From the NCBI GenBank assembly GCA_028287865.1, contig JAQBOU010000122.1, positions 1 to 38,282 of the forward strand: a DNA stretch of 38,282 nt. Direction: 5' to 3'. The translations under genes and the position numbers were made by a program. This document shows positions 1 to 9,460 of this stretch, one piece after another. The notes under the pieces were generated by a model. That model had not been told where the DNA came from. It made no database searches and saw nothing but the letters and a program-made list of their open reading frames with translations. This DNA is from Mucilaginibacter sp. GTDB lineage: Bacteria; Bacteroidota; Bacteroidia; Sphingobacteriales; Sphingobacteriaceae. Numbering within the stretch: position 1 is the stretch's first letter; the number at the start of each line of letters is the position of its first letter.

Positions 1-1
1 T

Positions 2-2368
2 ATTGAAAAAGAGATTGACGAAGATGTATACCACATGGCGCGGATGGGGGTTGATGCCTTCAGGGTGCATATTTGGGATACGGAGATATCTGATACCGCA
101 GGGAATCTTTTGGAAAACGAACATTTAAATTTGTTTGATTATTTGATCTATCGCCTAAAGCAGCGTAATATAAAAATTATTATTACCCCTATTGCTTTTT
201 GGGGTAACGGATATCCGCAGAAAGACGAAAAAACTACAGGATTTTCGTCAAAATACAACAAAGGCCGGGCTACTGTAAACGAAGATGCAATAAAGGCACA
301 GGAAAACTACCTGAGGCAGTTACTACAGCATGTTAATGCTTATACAAAGCTTAGTTACCGCGATGAACCCGACATTATAGCTGCCGAGTTGAATAACGAA
401 CCAAGCCACAGCGGCCCAAAAGAGAAAGCAACCGACTATATTAACAGGCTGGCCTTAGCCGCCCGCAGCACCGGTTGGAGCAAGCCCCTTTTTTATAATA
501 TCAGCCAGTCGCCTTATTATGCTGATGCGGTGGCGAAATCAGATGTAAACGGGTTTAGCTTTCAATGGTATCCTACAGGGCTTGTGGCCGGGCATGAGCA
601 AAAAGGAAACTTCCTACCCAATGTAGACCGTTATGCCATCCCTTATGACACGATACCGCAGTTTCATAACAAAGCCCGGATGGTGTATGAATTCGATGCG
701 GCTGATGTATTGCAATCTTGTATGTATCCGGCGGTTGCCCGCAGCTTTAAACAGGCAGGTTTTCAATGGGTTACCCAGTTTGCTTATGATCCATTGGCTA
801 CCGCCTATGGAAATACGGAGTATCAAACCCATTATTTAAACCTGGCCTATACACCGCCAAAAGCCATTAGCTTTTTAATTGCCAACCGGGTATTTCATCA
901 GCTGCCGCGAAATAAAGAATATGGCTCTTACCCTGCCGACAGTGTTTTTGATGTGTATCATGTGAGTTACAACCAGTCTTTGAGCGAAATGAATACCGCA
1001 AAGGAATTTTACTATTCAGGCACAACAGCTATGTCACCAACCGACCCGGCAAAGCTGGAACATATTGCAGGAGTAGGTAGCTCGGCTATTATAAAGTATA
1101 AGGGCTACGGCGCGTATTTTATTGATAAACTGGAAAACGGTATTTGGCGGCTGGAAGTTATGCCCGATGCTATTACCATCCGCGATCCATTTGAAAAGGC
1201 TTCGCCATCAAAAGAAGTTGTGCATATTCAATGGTCGGACCAGCCTATGCAGATCAACATTGGCGATATTGGAAATGATTTTGATATTAAAGGCATCAAC
1301 CAGGATAACAGCTACCAAACAACAGCGGCCAACGGATCATTTACTATAAAACCAGGCACCTATTTATTGGTAAAAAAGGGTAAAAACACCGGGAAATGGA
1401 CCATTGGAAAAATGATTGGCAATATCGGCTTAAACGAATTTGTCGCGCCACAGCCGTTCAGCCATATGCCGTATGTAAGCTATACTCCGGTTACAGAAGT
1501 AAGCGCTGGCGCAAGTTTTATAATCAGAGCCAAAATCGTTAACATTAACCCCGACACCAAAGTTAGTTTGATACTTACTAAAGCATTTGGCCCTCCGGCA
1601 ATCATTCCAATGGAAAAGCTTACGCCTTATGATTATACAGCGGTAATTTCTGCTGCACAGGTTACACCCGGATTGCTCACCTATCGCATCATTGTTAAAG
1701 ATGGGGATAAAACCCTTTCTTTTCCTGGAGCTATTGAAGGAAATCCCTACGATTGGGATTATGTAAATAATGAATCCTGGCAAACTTTTGTAGCTGCGCC
1801 TAACGAACGGCTCAGCTTATTTAACGCAACAACAGACCGGGGCCATACCAATACTTATTTCCCTGTATTTACCCGCAACGGGGGCGCACAATTTACCAGC
1901 GGCGAAGTAACCGGGCAGCTCGCATTCAGCGCTTCGATACCAAAAATTGCAAAGGGGCAGGTAATGGGCTTCCAGTTATATATTGGTGATAAGGTAAAAT
2001 ATAGATTGCCGGAAGCTGCTGCTTTCAGCAAAGTTGTTATCAGAGCACGGATGAAAAGTGATCAACCGGGCAAATTGAGAATAGCGTTATTGACCAACGA
2101 TGCAGCGGCTTATGCGGCATCAATTGATCTCAGCAGTCAATATAAAGATATAGAGATCCCACTATCGGCTTTCAAACCGGACTCGAGCCTGTTGCTGCCG
2201 AGGCCATATCCCGAGTTTTTGCCCCTCTGGTTTAAGGCATCTTCTTTTAGCGGACTAAGCATTCAAAAGCTGGATAAACTGGAAGTTACCGCGGGTAAGG
2301 ATCTTGATCCTGCTGGTTATAATAAACCTTTTGGCATTGAAGTGGAAAGCGTTACATTGGAACCTTAA
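2..2368 (+). CDS. Clan GH-A glycoside hydrolase (GH5-like) with C-terminal beta-rich region, 5' truncated by window edge
   Basis: Frame is open from base 2 (IEKEIDEDVYHMARMGVDAFRVHIWD...), upstream of the ATG at 35, so the gene starts outside the window. Clan GH-A style acid/base context AELNNEPS and putative nucleophile context MVYEFDAAD. Confidence 0.75.
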   Translation: MEKEIDEDVYHMARMGVDAFRVHIWDTEISDTAGNLLENEHLNLFDYLIYRLKQRNIKIIITPIAFWGNGYPQKDEKTTGFSSKYNKGRATVNEDAIKAQENYLRQLLQHVNAYTKLSYRDEPDIIAAELNNEPSHSGPKEKATDYINRLALAARSTGWSKPLFYNISQSPYYADAVAKSDVNGFSFQWYPTGLVAGHEQKGNFLPNVDRYAIPYDTIPQFHNKARMVYEFDAADVLQSCMYPAVARSFKQAGFQWVTQFAYDPLATAYGNTEYQTHYLNLAYTPPKAISFLIANRVFHQLPRNKEYGSYPADSVFDVYHVSYNQSLSEMNTAKEFYYSGTTAMSPTDPAKLEHIAGVGSSAIIKYKGYGAYFIDKLENGIWRLEVMPDAITIRDPFEKASPSKEVVHIQWSDQPMQINIGDIGNDFDIKGINQDNSYQTTAANGSFTIKPGTYLLVKKGKNTGKWTIGKMIGNIGLNEFVAPQPFSHMPYVSYTPVTEVSAGASFIIRAKIVNINPDTKVSLILTKAFGPPAIIPMEKLTPYDYTAVISAAQVTPGLLTYRIIVKDGDKTLSFPGAIEGNPYDWDYVNNESWQTFVAAPNERLSLFNATTDRGHTNTYFPVFTRNGGAQFTSGEVTGQLAFSASIPKIAKGQVMGFQLYIGDKVKYRLPEAAAFSKVVIRARMKSDQPGKLRIALLTNDAAAYAASIDLSSQYKDIEIPLSAFKPDSSLLLPRPYPEFLPLWFKASSFSGLSIQKLDKLEVTAGKDLDPAGYNKPFGIEVESVTLEP

Positions 2369-2389
2369 TTAATTAAGAAATAACATTAC

Positions 2390-2409
2390 TGTATCAGTAT
2401 GCTGATACA
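2390..2409. repeat. Perfect 8-bp hairpin TGTATCAG-TATG-CTGATACA downstream of the GH gene
   Basis: Read directly; no T-tract follows on either strand, so terminator function is uncertain. Confidence 0.6.
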
Positions 2410-2424
2410 AAAAATCGCACTGTT

Positions 2425-2540
2425 GTCCGTAGTTTCCAAACTACGGACTCCTTATGCCCGGAGACTGTGTCTGCGGAATTCAAGGCTACCAGTATCACTT
2501 TCTCATTTTCAAATCAACACATTTTTAAATCTTCAAATTA
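2425..2540. repeat. Dispersed palindromic repeat, copy 1 (REP/MITE-like)
   Basis: Begins with perfect inverted repeat GTCCGTAGTTT-CC-AAACTACGGAC (2425-2448), then a ~90-bp tail colinear with the second copy at 4900-5016. Confidence 0.8.
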
Positions 2541-2560
2541 AAACCAGGAGTATAGCTGGG

Positions 2561-3544
2561 TCATTTCTTTCCATAAACTGCCATGATATCGGGTACTTTG
2601 TCTAAGGTGATAACCAGGTCGTTGTTATAAACATATTTAAGATACTTAGGGTCCACCTTTTTTAAGAAATTAGAGTGCCATATCATAAACCATGACCATT
2701 TGGCCCCATCCGCAAAAGATTGCGCGGGATCCGGAGGAACCGGGCATTCATGAAATGGGATTGGCATGGTGCTGCCAACTATTGATTCTGCCTTTTTGTA
2801 CATTTTTAAATGCGTACCAGTATAACTATAATCATCCGCCCCTGCAATATCTACATAATCACGACCCGGATACCACGCGCTGTCGGGATTGTTGGTGTAA
2901 CACAGCACCCATATCAGGTTGTTGAGCCTTTTTTTGTGTACATAATAATCGTACATGGTTGTCCATAGGCGTTTAAACTGTTCGGGCCCTCCTTTGCTCC
3001 ACCAAAACCACGTGCCGTTAAGTTCATGAAAAGGACGCCATAATACTGGGACATGTGCCCGTTTTAACTTTTTAAGCAGCCGCCCTTTTTCTTTAAGCTC
3101 TTTCCAAAAAGCCTTATATTCAGGTGTTCCTTTCTCAAAGCATTTATTAATATCAATCTCTTTTTTTGAATTTACATATCCGTTACCAATAGCAGGTGCT
3201 CCCCAATGCCACATAAGGGTTGGTATCCCTCCCCGTTTCCACCACTCCTTTGCAAACTTTACTTCATTTTTATTCTTGCTGCTGTCAATAAAATCCATAC
3301 CCCGTATGGCAGGCAGCTTCCCTGTAGTATCCTGAATATATTTAAGCTCATCATATTGCCCGTTAAGCACCATCTGACCTGATAACATCTTTTTTCCATA
3401 CATATCCTGTAAATAGCTATATAAAGCTTTTGCCTGTTTGGAAGCTTTTTTATTTGATAATAACAATGCATCCTGACCATAAATAGAGGCATGTATGGAT
3501 ACTGCAAAAACAAAAAACAAAGCTGCTTTACTGTAAAAATTCAT
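2561..3544 (-). CDS. Glycoside hydrolase family 26 (beta-mannanase-like), secreted
   Basis: Signal peptide MNFYSKAALFFVFAVSIHASIYG; GH26-type acid/base motif WRPFHELNGTWFWWS; ADDYSY segment. Confidence 0.85.
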   Translation of the reverse strand: MNFYSKAALFFVFAVSIHASIYGQDALLLSNKKASKQAKALYSYLQDMYGKKMLSGQMVLNGQYDELKYIQDTTGKLPAIRGMDFIDSSKNKNEVKFAKEWWKRGGIPTLMWHWGAPAIGNGYVNSKKEIDINKCFEKGTPEYKAFWKELKEKGRLLKKLKRAHVPVLWRPFHELNGTWFWWSKGGPEQFKRLWTTMYDYYVHKKRLNNLIWVLCYTNNPDSAWYPGRDYVDIAGADDYSYTGTHLKMYKKAESIVGSTMPIPFHECPVPPDPAQSFADGAKWSWFMIWHSNFLKKVDPKYLKYVYNNDLVITLDKVPDIMAVYGKK

Positions 3545-3803
3545 TGGGTATTCAGTTTGATATTAATAATAAGGATGTCTTTAACAATCCGGAAACGAAT
3601 TGAAAATATCAAATATAAACCTGTAATGATACCCAAGATAATGCTATTTTATCTTTTTCTGTTTATTTATCATTTTCTTTTGCCACTGATGACCATCTAA
3701 ACAATGGTTAAAAATAATTTTTATTTCAAAAAAATTACAAAACCAGCGTTTACCTAATTGGTTATCAATAAAAGATGTTTATTAATTAAAACGAAATACT
3801 CCT

Positions 3804-4808
3804 ATGGATAACAACGAAAAAATAAGCCGGCGTAAGGTGGTAGCCGGATTGGGCGCTGGTTTGGCAGCAGCCGTAGTTTCACCCGTCTTTGGCAGCGGGG
3901 CTCCATCGTTCAATTTAGACGGACCTACAAAGCTCGATAATCCAATTACCAAATATCCAAAGCCGCCATTTCCAACACAGCCACAACCATGGCCGGGGCT
4001 GCAAAGCAAAATGACCCCGGTTCCCGACTGCGGCGAGACAAGCTATAAAGGTTCGGGCCGTTTAGCGGGGAGAAAAGCATTGATCACAGGGGGTGACTCG
4101 GGAATGGGCCGCGCCGCAGCAATCGCTTATGCACGCGAAGGGGCAGATGTTGCCATTAACTATTTCCCTACAGAAGAACCTGATGCCCGGGAAGTGATTG
4201 CACTTATTAAAAAAGAAGGTCGTAAAGCAATTGCCATTCCCGGCGACCTGCGTGACGAGGCATTTTGTGTAAAGCTGGTACAAAAAGCGGTGGATGAGCT
4301 GGGTGGTTTGGACATTGTGGTTAATAACGCCGGAAGACAACAGGCCCACCAGTCGATCCTTGATATTTCTACCGAGGATTTCGACTCGACCATGAAGACA
4401 AATATCTATGCTCCGTTCTGGATCATCAAAGCCGCTTTGCCGCATTTGCCGCCTGGGTCGGCTATTATCGGCACTACCTCGGAACAAGCGTACAATCCCG
4501 ACGCCTGGCTGTATGACTATGCACAAACAAAGGCGGCTACGATGAACTATGTAAAGTCGCTTGCCAAACAACTTGGCCCTAAAGGTATCCGGGTTAATGG
4601 TGTAGCGCCGGGCCCTATCTGGACACCATTACAGATCAGCGGAGGAACAATTGCCGGAAAACAGGAAACTTTTGGAAGCTGGACCCCCCTGGGCCGCCCC
4701 GGTGAACCCGCTGAATTAGCTTCCATTTATGTGCAGCTTGCAGCCAGTGATGCAAGCTATGCAAACGGGCAAATTTATGGTTCTTCAGGTGGGGTTGGAC
4801 AACCCTAA
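3804..4808 (+). CDS. SDR family oxidoreductase with N-terminal Tat signal (glucose/ribitol dehydrogenase / YghA-like)
   Basis: SRRKVVAGLGAGLAAAVVSPVFG twin-arginine leader; GGDSGMGRAAA cofactor motif; NNAG; YDYAQTKAA catalytic YxxxK; Pro-rich segment before the Rossmann domain. Confidence 0.88.
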   Translation: MDNNEKISRRKVVAGLGAGLAAAVVSPVFGSGAPSFNLDGPTKLDNPITKYPKPPFPTQPQPWPGLQSKMTPVPDCGETSYKGSGRLAGRKALITGGDSGMGRAAAIAYAREGADVAINYFPTEEPDAREVIALIKKEGRKAIAIPGDLRDEAFCVKLVQKAVDELGGLDIVVNNAGRQQAHQSILDISTEDFDSTMKTNIYAPFWIIKAALPHLPPGSAIIGTTSEQAYNPDAWLYDYAQTKAATMNYVKSLAKQLGPKGIRVNGVAPGPIWTPLQISGGTIAGKQETFGSWTPLGRPGEPAELASIYVQLAASDASYANGQIYGSSGGVGQP

Positions 4809-4819
4809 GAAAAGTAACC

Positions 4820-4851
4820 AAGTGTTCCTGCGTTAGCAACCAGGAACACTT
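4820..4851. terminator. Hairpin AAGTGTTCCTG-N10-CAGGAACACTT at convergent gene ends
   Basis: Perfect 11-bp stem starting 12 nt after the SDR stop codon; T-rich but imperfect tail. Confidence 0.6.
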
Positions 4852-4867
4852 GCTTCTTCACCTCCAA

Positions 4868-5008
4868 TTTGAAAATTTAGCAATTTGAAAACCTCAGCTG
4901 TCCGTAGTTTCCAAACTACGGACTCTCTATGCCCGAAGACTGTGTCTCGCGGCATTTACGGCTACTGGTATCACGTTTTCCTGATTTTCAAATTAGCACA
5001 TTTTCAAA
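4868..5008. mobile_element. MITE-like element, copy 2 of the palindromic repeat, with 24-bp imperfect terminal inverted repeats
   Basis: TTTGAAAATTTAGCAATTTGAAAA (4868-4891) against reverse complement of TTTTCAAATTAGCACATTTTCAAA (4985-5008); internal perfect palindrome 4900-4923 shared with copy 1. Confidence 0.65.
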
Positions 5009-5022
5009 TCTTCAAAGTAAAA

Positions 5023-5808
5023 TTATATTTCCCTCACATCGGCCACCTTTATCCAGCCTTCATTGCCATTGGCCAGTCTGATCTTTTCCCAGCCATTGCT
5101 GCTTTCCAAAGCGTTTACCTTGGTGCCTTCATGTAATACAAACAGGGTATTCAAATGCTCACCGGGTCCGCTTTTTACATTGACGGAGCTACTAAAAACA
5201 ATTGCCTGCCGGTGATCTTCAAAATAATTAACCTGCTTGCCGGCAATAAAGATTGTTAAGATCCCGAGAAAAAATAAAGTTACTGCTGCATAAAAGGAGG
5301 TTTTTTTTATTAAAACAGCGTCAGCAAAAAAGTACAGGATCAATAGCACTGAGCCAACGAGTACAAACACAATGCTTAATATAGACAATGTACCAACTGA
5401 AAAGCTCAAAATAAACATCCGCCACCACCGCGCGAGAAAAAATTCGGGCACGGCATCAATTTTATCAACGGTTTTTAAGTTGGCGAACCGGATATTAAAG
5501 TTGATATCATCGTCAGCCGGGTTAAGCTTATGTGCCTTTTCGTAATATAGCAGGGCCGAAGGAATATCCTCCAGTTTATAACTTGCATTTCCCATATTAA
5601 AATATACCACCGACGACTGATATCCCTCATCCAGAATCTTATGATAAGTATTCAGCGCTTCTTTATACTGTGCTTTTGCATAATAATCGTTGCCCTTTAC
5701 AAAAAGCACATGGGTATCATCATTACCAAATGACAACAATGGTAAAACCAGTCCTATAAAAAGATATAACCCTCGTTTCAACATATTAAATTTTACTTTC
5801 AATATCAT
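5023..5808 (-). CDS. batE: BatE: TPR plus SH3 domain protein of the Bat operon
   Basis: TPR region (VYFNMGNASYKLEDIPSALLYYEKAHKLNP), TM segments, C-terminal SH3-like (VNVKSGPGEHLNTLFVLHEGTKVNALESSNGWEKIRLANGNEGWI). A downstream Met at 5784 directly after the BatD stop (TAA T ATG) is a plausible true start. Confidence 0.85.
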   Translation of the reverse strand: MILKVKFNMLKRGLYLFIGLVLPLLSFGNDDTHVLFVKGNDYYAKAQYKEALNTYHKILDEGYQSSVVYFNMGNASYKLEDIPSALLYYEKAHKLNPADDDINFNIRFANLKTVDKIDAVPEFFLARWWRMFILSFSVGTLSILSIVFVLVGSVLLILYFFADAVLIKKTSFYAAVTLFFLGILTIFIAGKQVNYFEDHRQAIVFSSSVNVKSGPGEHLNTLFVLHEGTKVNALESSNGWEKIRLANGNEGWIKVADVREI

Positions 5809-7591
5809 TTATAATACCACTGGCCTTTTCAAATACTTCCTGCTGCGATATGTGGGTTACCGGTGCATAACGGGCCATTTCGCATAAATCAAGCGTATCC
5901 AGCAGCTGGCTGATCAGCTGTTCATCAACCGACCGGGCTCTTAAAGCCGATGCGATAGTTTCCCTGTTTAAGTTTGCATATAAAATATTCAGCTTATCGC
6001 TGAGGTAGCCATACAGTCCTTTAAATACATCTTCATAAAACGCTTTCGTATTTTTTGCAAGCAGCTGCTGCTGCGCGCTGGCCAGGTGTTTGGCTGCCTG
6101 TTTGCCTGCCCTCCTGCTTTTTACTTTAACTATATCGCTGTTTTCCCTGCGTATTTTGTTACGGTAGGCAAAAGCTCCCAAACACACCAGCGGTCCAAAA
6201 GCTATCAACAAATAATATCCCGGTGAACCGAAAAAATGATCACCCTGAATGCCTAATCCGCTATCATTGGTTTTGATATACCTGATATCTTTATCCAGCA
6301 ATTTTACATCCTGTTTATCCGCATCCGGGAAGGCGGTGACATTCTGTTCATTGGTGCCTTTATCTACTTTTATAAGAAATGCCTTGGTTGATAAGCTTAC
6401 ATACCTGCCGGTAGCAGGATTAAAATACGAGAATACATAGGGGTCGATGGTATAATTGCCCTGATGCCGGGGAATTAGCAGGTAATTATAGATCCTGCTG
6501 CCGGTGGCGCCGTTATCAGTGTCTGCAACTGTATCGATAACTTTTGGGTCGTATTTTTCAAAATCAGCAGGGAAATTTATTTTCAGGGGCACAAACAATT
6601 TAATATTACCCGAACCCGTGATTTTAACTTTATAATTTAACGCTTCGTTAGCCTTTAACTCAGTTTTATCTGTTGATGCCTGGATACTGAAGTTACCAAC
6701 CGCTCCTGTAAAACCGGCAGGTTTCCCCGCATCCGGCAATGGTTTTACATGAATAGTTACGGGGGCGCTTCTAACCTTAAATTTTTCCTCCTTAAACGAT
6801 CCGAAAAATTGATCCATAACATCCTGTGCAGGTGCCGGTACTCTCACCAAAAAGGTAAACCCTAAAGGATCAATGGTTAAATTTCCGGAATGCTCCGGGA
6901 ATAAAATGGTTTTTTTTACGTCGGTAACATTGTATTTCTGGCCTTTGTAAGTTTCCACACTCCATTGAACCTGCTGCTGCAGTTGTTTAACATCTTCGCT
7001 GTAAAAACCATTTAAATCCGGCAGTTTATCTACCTGGCTTTGCTCAATTCCTATACGGGTGTACAACCTGTAATTTACTGTTATCTGTTGGCCCTGATAC
7101 ACATTGGTTTTATCTACCACCGCCCTTATAAATAATGATTTGGCTAGGTCTGCCGGGTTACCTTCCATAACAGTATTATCGGGCGCGTTGCGGCCGGCGG
7201 CATTCTGTGGAACCGGCCGCCCCTTTACTACTTTAATTTTAATGGGATTGGCGGTGAACCTGCGGCCATTAACCACTATGGTGGCCGGGCCAATAGTAAA
7301 CTCACCTTCTTTCACAGCCATTAATATGAAGCTGTAGGAGTTACTTACAGAGGAATTCCCGTTAATGGATTCCATGCTGGTTGATACATTGGGGCCAGAC
7401 AATACCTGGAAGCTGCCAAAGGTTGGCGGTGTAAACCCGTCTGCATTGGCATTTACCAAAAAGGTAATTTCAAATTGCTCCCCGGTACCTACCTCGGTTT
7501 TACTTGCTGATGCAGTAAATTTTATACCATCAGCAAATAAAAGGTTTGCACAAAGAAGCAAAAATGTTAATATGTAGTGCCTTTTATTCAT
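5786..7591 (-). CDS. batD: BatD family protein (aerotolerance operon)
   Basis: Signal peptide, FTASASKTEVGTGEQFEITFLVNAN domain, central TM; operon position. Confidence 0.88.
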   Translation of the reverse strand: MNKRHYILTFLLLCANLLFADGIKFTASASKTEVGTGEQFEITFLVNANADGFTPPTFGSFQVLSGPNVSTSMESINGNSSVSNSYSFILMAVKEGEFTIGPATIVVNGRRFTANPIKIKVVKGRPVPQNAAGRNAPDNTVMEGNPADLAKSLFIRAVVDKTNVYQGQQITVNYRLYTRIGIEQSQVDKLPDLNGFYSEDVKQLQQQVQWSVETYKGQKYNVTDVKKTILFPEHSGNLTIDPLGFTFLVRVPAPAQDVMDQFFGSFKEEKFKVRSAPVTIHVKPLPDAGKPAGFTGAVGNFSIQASTDKTELKANEALNYKVKITGSGNIKLFVPLKINFPADFEKYDPKVIDTVADTDNGATGSRIYNYLLIPRHQGNYTIDPYVFSYFNPATGRYVSLSTKAFLIKVDKGTNEQNVTAFPDADKQDVKLLDKDIRYIKTNDSGLGIQGDHFFGSPGYYLLIAFGPLVCLGAFAYRNKIRRENSDIVKVKSRRAGKQAAKHLASAQQQLLAKNTKAFYEDVFKGLYGYLSDKLNILYANLNRETIASALRARSVDEQLISQLLDTLDLCEMARYAPVTHISQQEVFEKASGIINDIESKI

Positions 7592-7682
7592 TTATATTTT
7601 AATTGACCAGGTAGATTAATCAGGATGTCATTTTGTGTGAAACTCTTAACTGTTTAACTTAATCAACCACTCGTTTACTCCA

Positions 7683-8420
7683 TCACCAATCCTTTTGGAT
7701 CTGCATTTTAGTACCTTTTAATTTTTTATTCTTCAGCTTTTCCTGGGTTTGCTTTTCATCATTATTCATAGCATCCAGCATTCGTTCTGCATCCTGCTTT
7801 GATACTTTATCTTGTTGCTGCTGCTGATCCTTTTTGTCCTGGTTCTTATTGTCTTTATTCTTGTCGTCCTGATTCTTGTTATCCTGGTTCTTATTATCTT
7901 TATTTTTGTCGTCTTTATTCTTATTGTCTTGCTTCTGTTTATCCTGGTTCTTGTTGTCTTGATTTTTATTATCTTTCTTCTGTTGCTGCTGCTGTTTTAG
8001 CTTTTCCTGTGCATAAGCCAGGTTATAACGCGCCTCGTCGTCCTTTGGATTATTGAGCAATGATTTTTTATAGGCATTGATGCTTTCTTCCAGCTTCTTA
8101 TTTTCCAGCAAAGTATTACCCAAATTATAATAAGCAGCAGAAGCTACGGGCTTATTGTTATTGGCCGATTCTCCTAATTTGTTAAACTGGTCGCTGGCGT
8201 CGGTATATTTTTTTTGTTTGTAGAGGGCATCACCCAAATTAAAATTACCAGCAACGTTCTGATTTTTCTTTTCGACAGCCTGCCGGTAACTGGCTTCGGC
8301 TTCTTTAAATTTTTGTTGCTGATACAGGTCGTTCCCTTTTTTAATATAGCTTTTTTCCTGCTGGGCCAAAAGCAAAGTACCCTGCAGCAAAAACAACGAT
8401 ATGATCAATAATTGTTTCAT
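7683..8420 (-). CDS. batC: BatC: TPR protein with low-complexity K/N/D/Q tail
   Basis: Signal peptide; TPR repeats; (DNKNQ)n-rich C-terminus; position between BatB and BatD. Confidence 0.85.
   Translation of the reverse strand: MKQLLIISLFLLQGTLLLAQQEKSYIKKGNDLYQQQKFKEAEASYRQAVEKKNQNVAGNFNLGDALYKQKKYTDASDQFNKLGESANNNKPVASAAYYNLGNTLLENKKLEESINAYKKSLLNNPKDDEARYNLAYAQEKLKQQQQQKKDNKNQDNKNQDKQKQDNKNKDDKNKDNKNQDNKNQDDKNKDNKNQDKKDQQQQQDKVSKQDAERMLDAMNNDEKQTQEKLKNKKLKGTKMQIQKDW
7815..7990. repeat. Degenerate tandem repeat encoding DNKNQDNKNQDDKNKD tail of BatC
   Basis: Repeated 15-bp-scale units (ttcttgttatcctgg / ttcttattgtctt variants) in the + strand text. Confidence 0.75.
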
Positions 8421-9457
8421 GGTTTTTTGGCCTCAAATAAATTCAAACCGCTTAATTTTAAATTTTTCCGGTTCGAGATAAAGAACTCAACAATTAATAA
8501 CAAAAATGCAAAACCCAGGAAAAACTGAAAACGGTCTTCAAAGTTTTTAAAGCTTTTACTGTCAATTGTTTTTCTTTGAACTTTTCCAATCTGATCCATT
8601 ATGATGTTCAGTCCGCTGTTGGCATTGGTAGCTCTTACATAAGTGCCCATTCCAGCAGTGGAGATCTCTTTACACATATCTTCATTCAGCTTACTAATAA
8701 CGGTTTTACCCACACTGTCCGTATGAAAACCAACCTGTTTCCCGTTCTGATAAATTGGTATGGGTGAGCCTCCGGCTGAACCTATACCTACTACATTTAC
8801 CATTACATCCTTATCAGCGGCATTTTTCGCCGCCTTAACTGCGTCATCTTCGTGATTTTCGCCATCGGTAATTATAATCATGGCCTTACCTGTTCCATCC
8901 TTAAAGTCAAACGATTTCATGCCAAGGTCAATTGCCGAGCCAATGGCGGTTCCCTGCGTAGGCACCATACTGGTATTAATGGTACTCAAAAACAATTTGG
9001 CTGCCGAGTAATCAGTTGTTACGGGTAATTGCACATAGGCTTCTCCGGCAAAAACAATGATGCCTATACGGTCATTATGCAGGTTATCGATTAATTGCGC
9101 TATAGCCCGCTTGGCATTTTCGAGACGGTTCGGCGGCATATCCTGCGAGAGCATACTATTTGAAACATCCAGCAGTATCATCAAATCAGCAGCTTTACGC
9201 TTTTCTTCCTCCATTTTCGAACCGATCTGCGGATCGGCTATGCCAATGATCAGAAATCCATAAGCCACCAAAAATAAGATAAACTTAAGCCATGGCCTCG
9301 AAAACGAAACCTCAGGGATCATCATATCAACGATACGCCTATCCCCAAGCCTGGCAACAGCATTTTTTTTCCATGTGGTTACCGCTATAAAAAGCAGCAC
9401 AAACACCGGGATAGCGGCTAATGCCCACAAAAATTCTATATTTTGAAAACGCAGCAT
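8417..9457 (-). CDS. batB: BatB: von Willebrand factor A domain membrane protein
   Basis: MIDAS-type DLMILLDVSNSMLSQDMPPNRLENAKRA; N- and C-terminal TM helices. Confidence 0.9.
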   Translation of the reverse strand: MLRFQNIEFLWALAAIPVFVLLFIAVTTWKKNAVARLGDRRIVDMMIPEVSFSRPWLKFILFLVAYGFLIIGIADPQIGSKMEEEKRKAADLMILLDVSNSMLSQDMPPNRLENAKRAIAQLIDNLHNDRIGIIVFAGEAYVQLPVTTDYSAAKLFLSTINTSMVPTQGTAIGSAIDLGMKSFDFKDGTGKAMIIITDGENHEDDAVKAAKNAADKDVMVNVVGIGSAGGSPIPIYQNGKQVGFHTDSVGKTVISKLNEDMCKEISTAGMGTYVRATNANSGLNIIMDQIGKVQRKTIDSKSFKNFEDRFQFFLGFAFLLLIVEFFISNRKNLKLSGLNLFEAKKP

Positions 9458-9460
9458 CTT

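Noticed and set aside
4062-4571. Antisense ORF of 169 aa within the SDR gene, and similar long antisense ORFs in other genes
   Set aside because: Fully overlapping a well-supported SDR coding sequence with conserved motifs; typical shadow ORF.
7815-7990. CRISPR-like regular repetition
   Set aside because: Repeat units are contiguous, coding, and in frame with the BatC tail; no conserved repeat/variable spacer pattern.
7812-8056. Plus-strand ORFs 7812-8000 (all-hydrophobic, MLLLLILFVLVLIVF...) and 7799-8056
   Set aside because: Antisense shadow of the BatC K/N/D/Q tandem repeat; composition is an artefact of the repeat, not a membrane protein.
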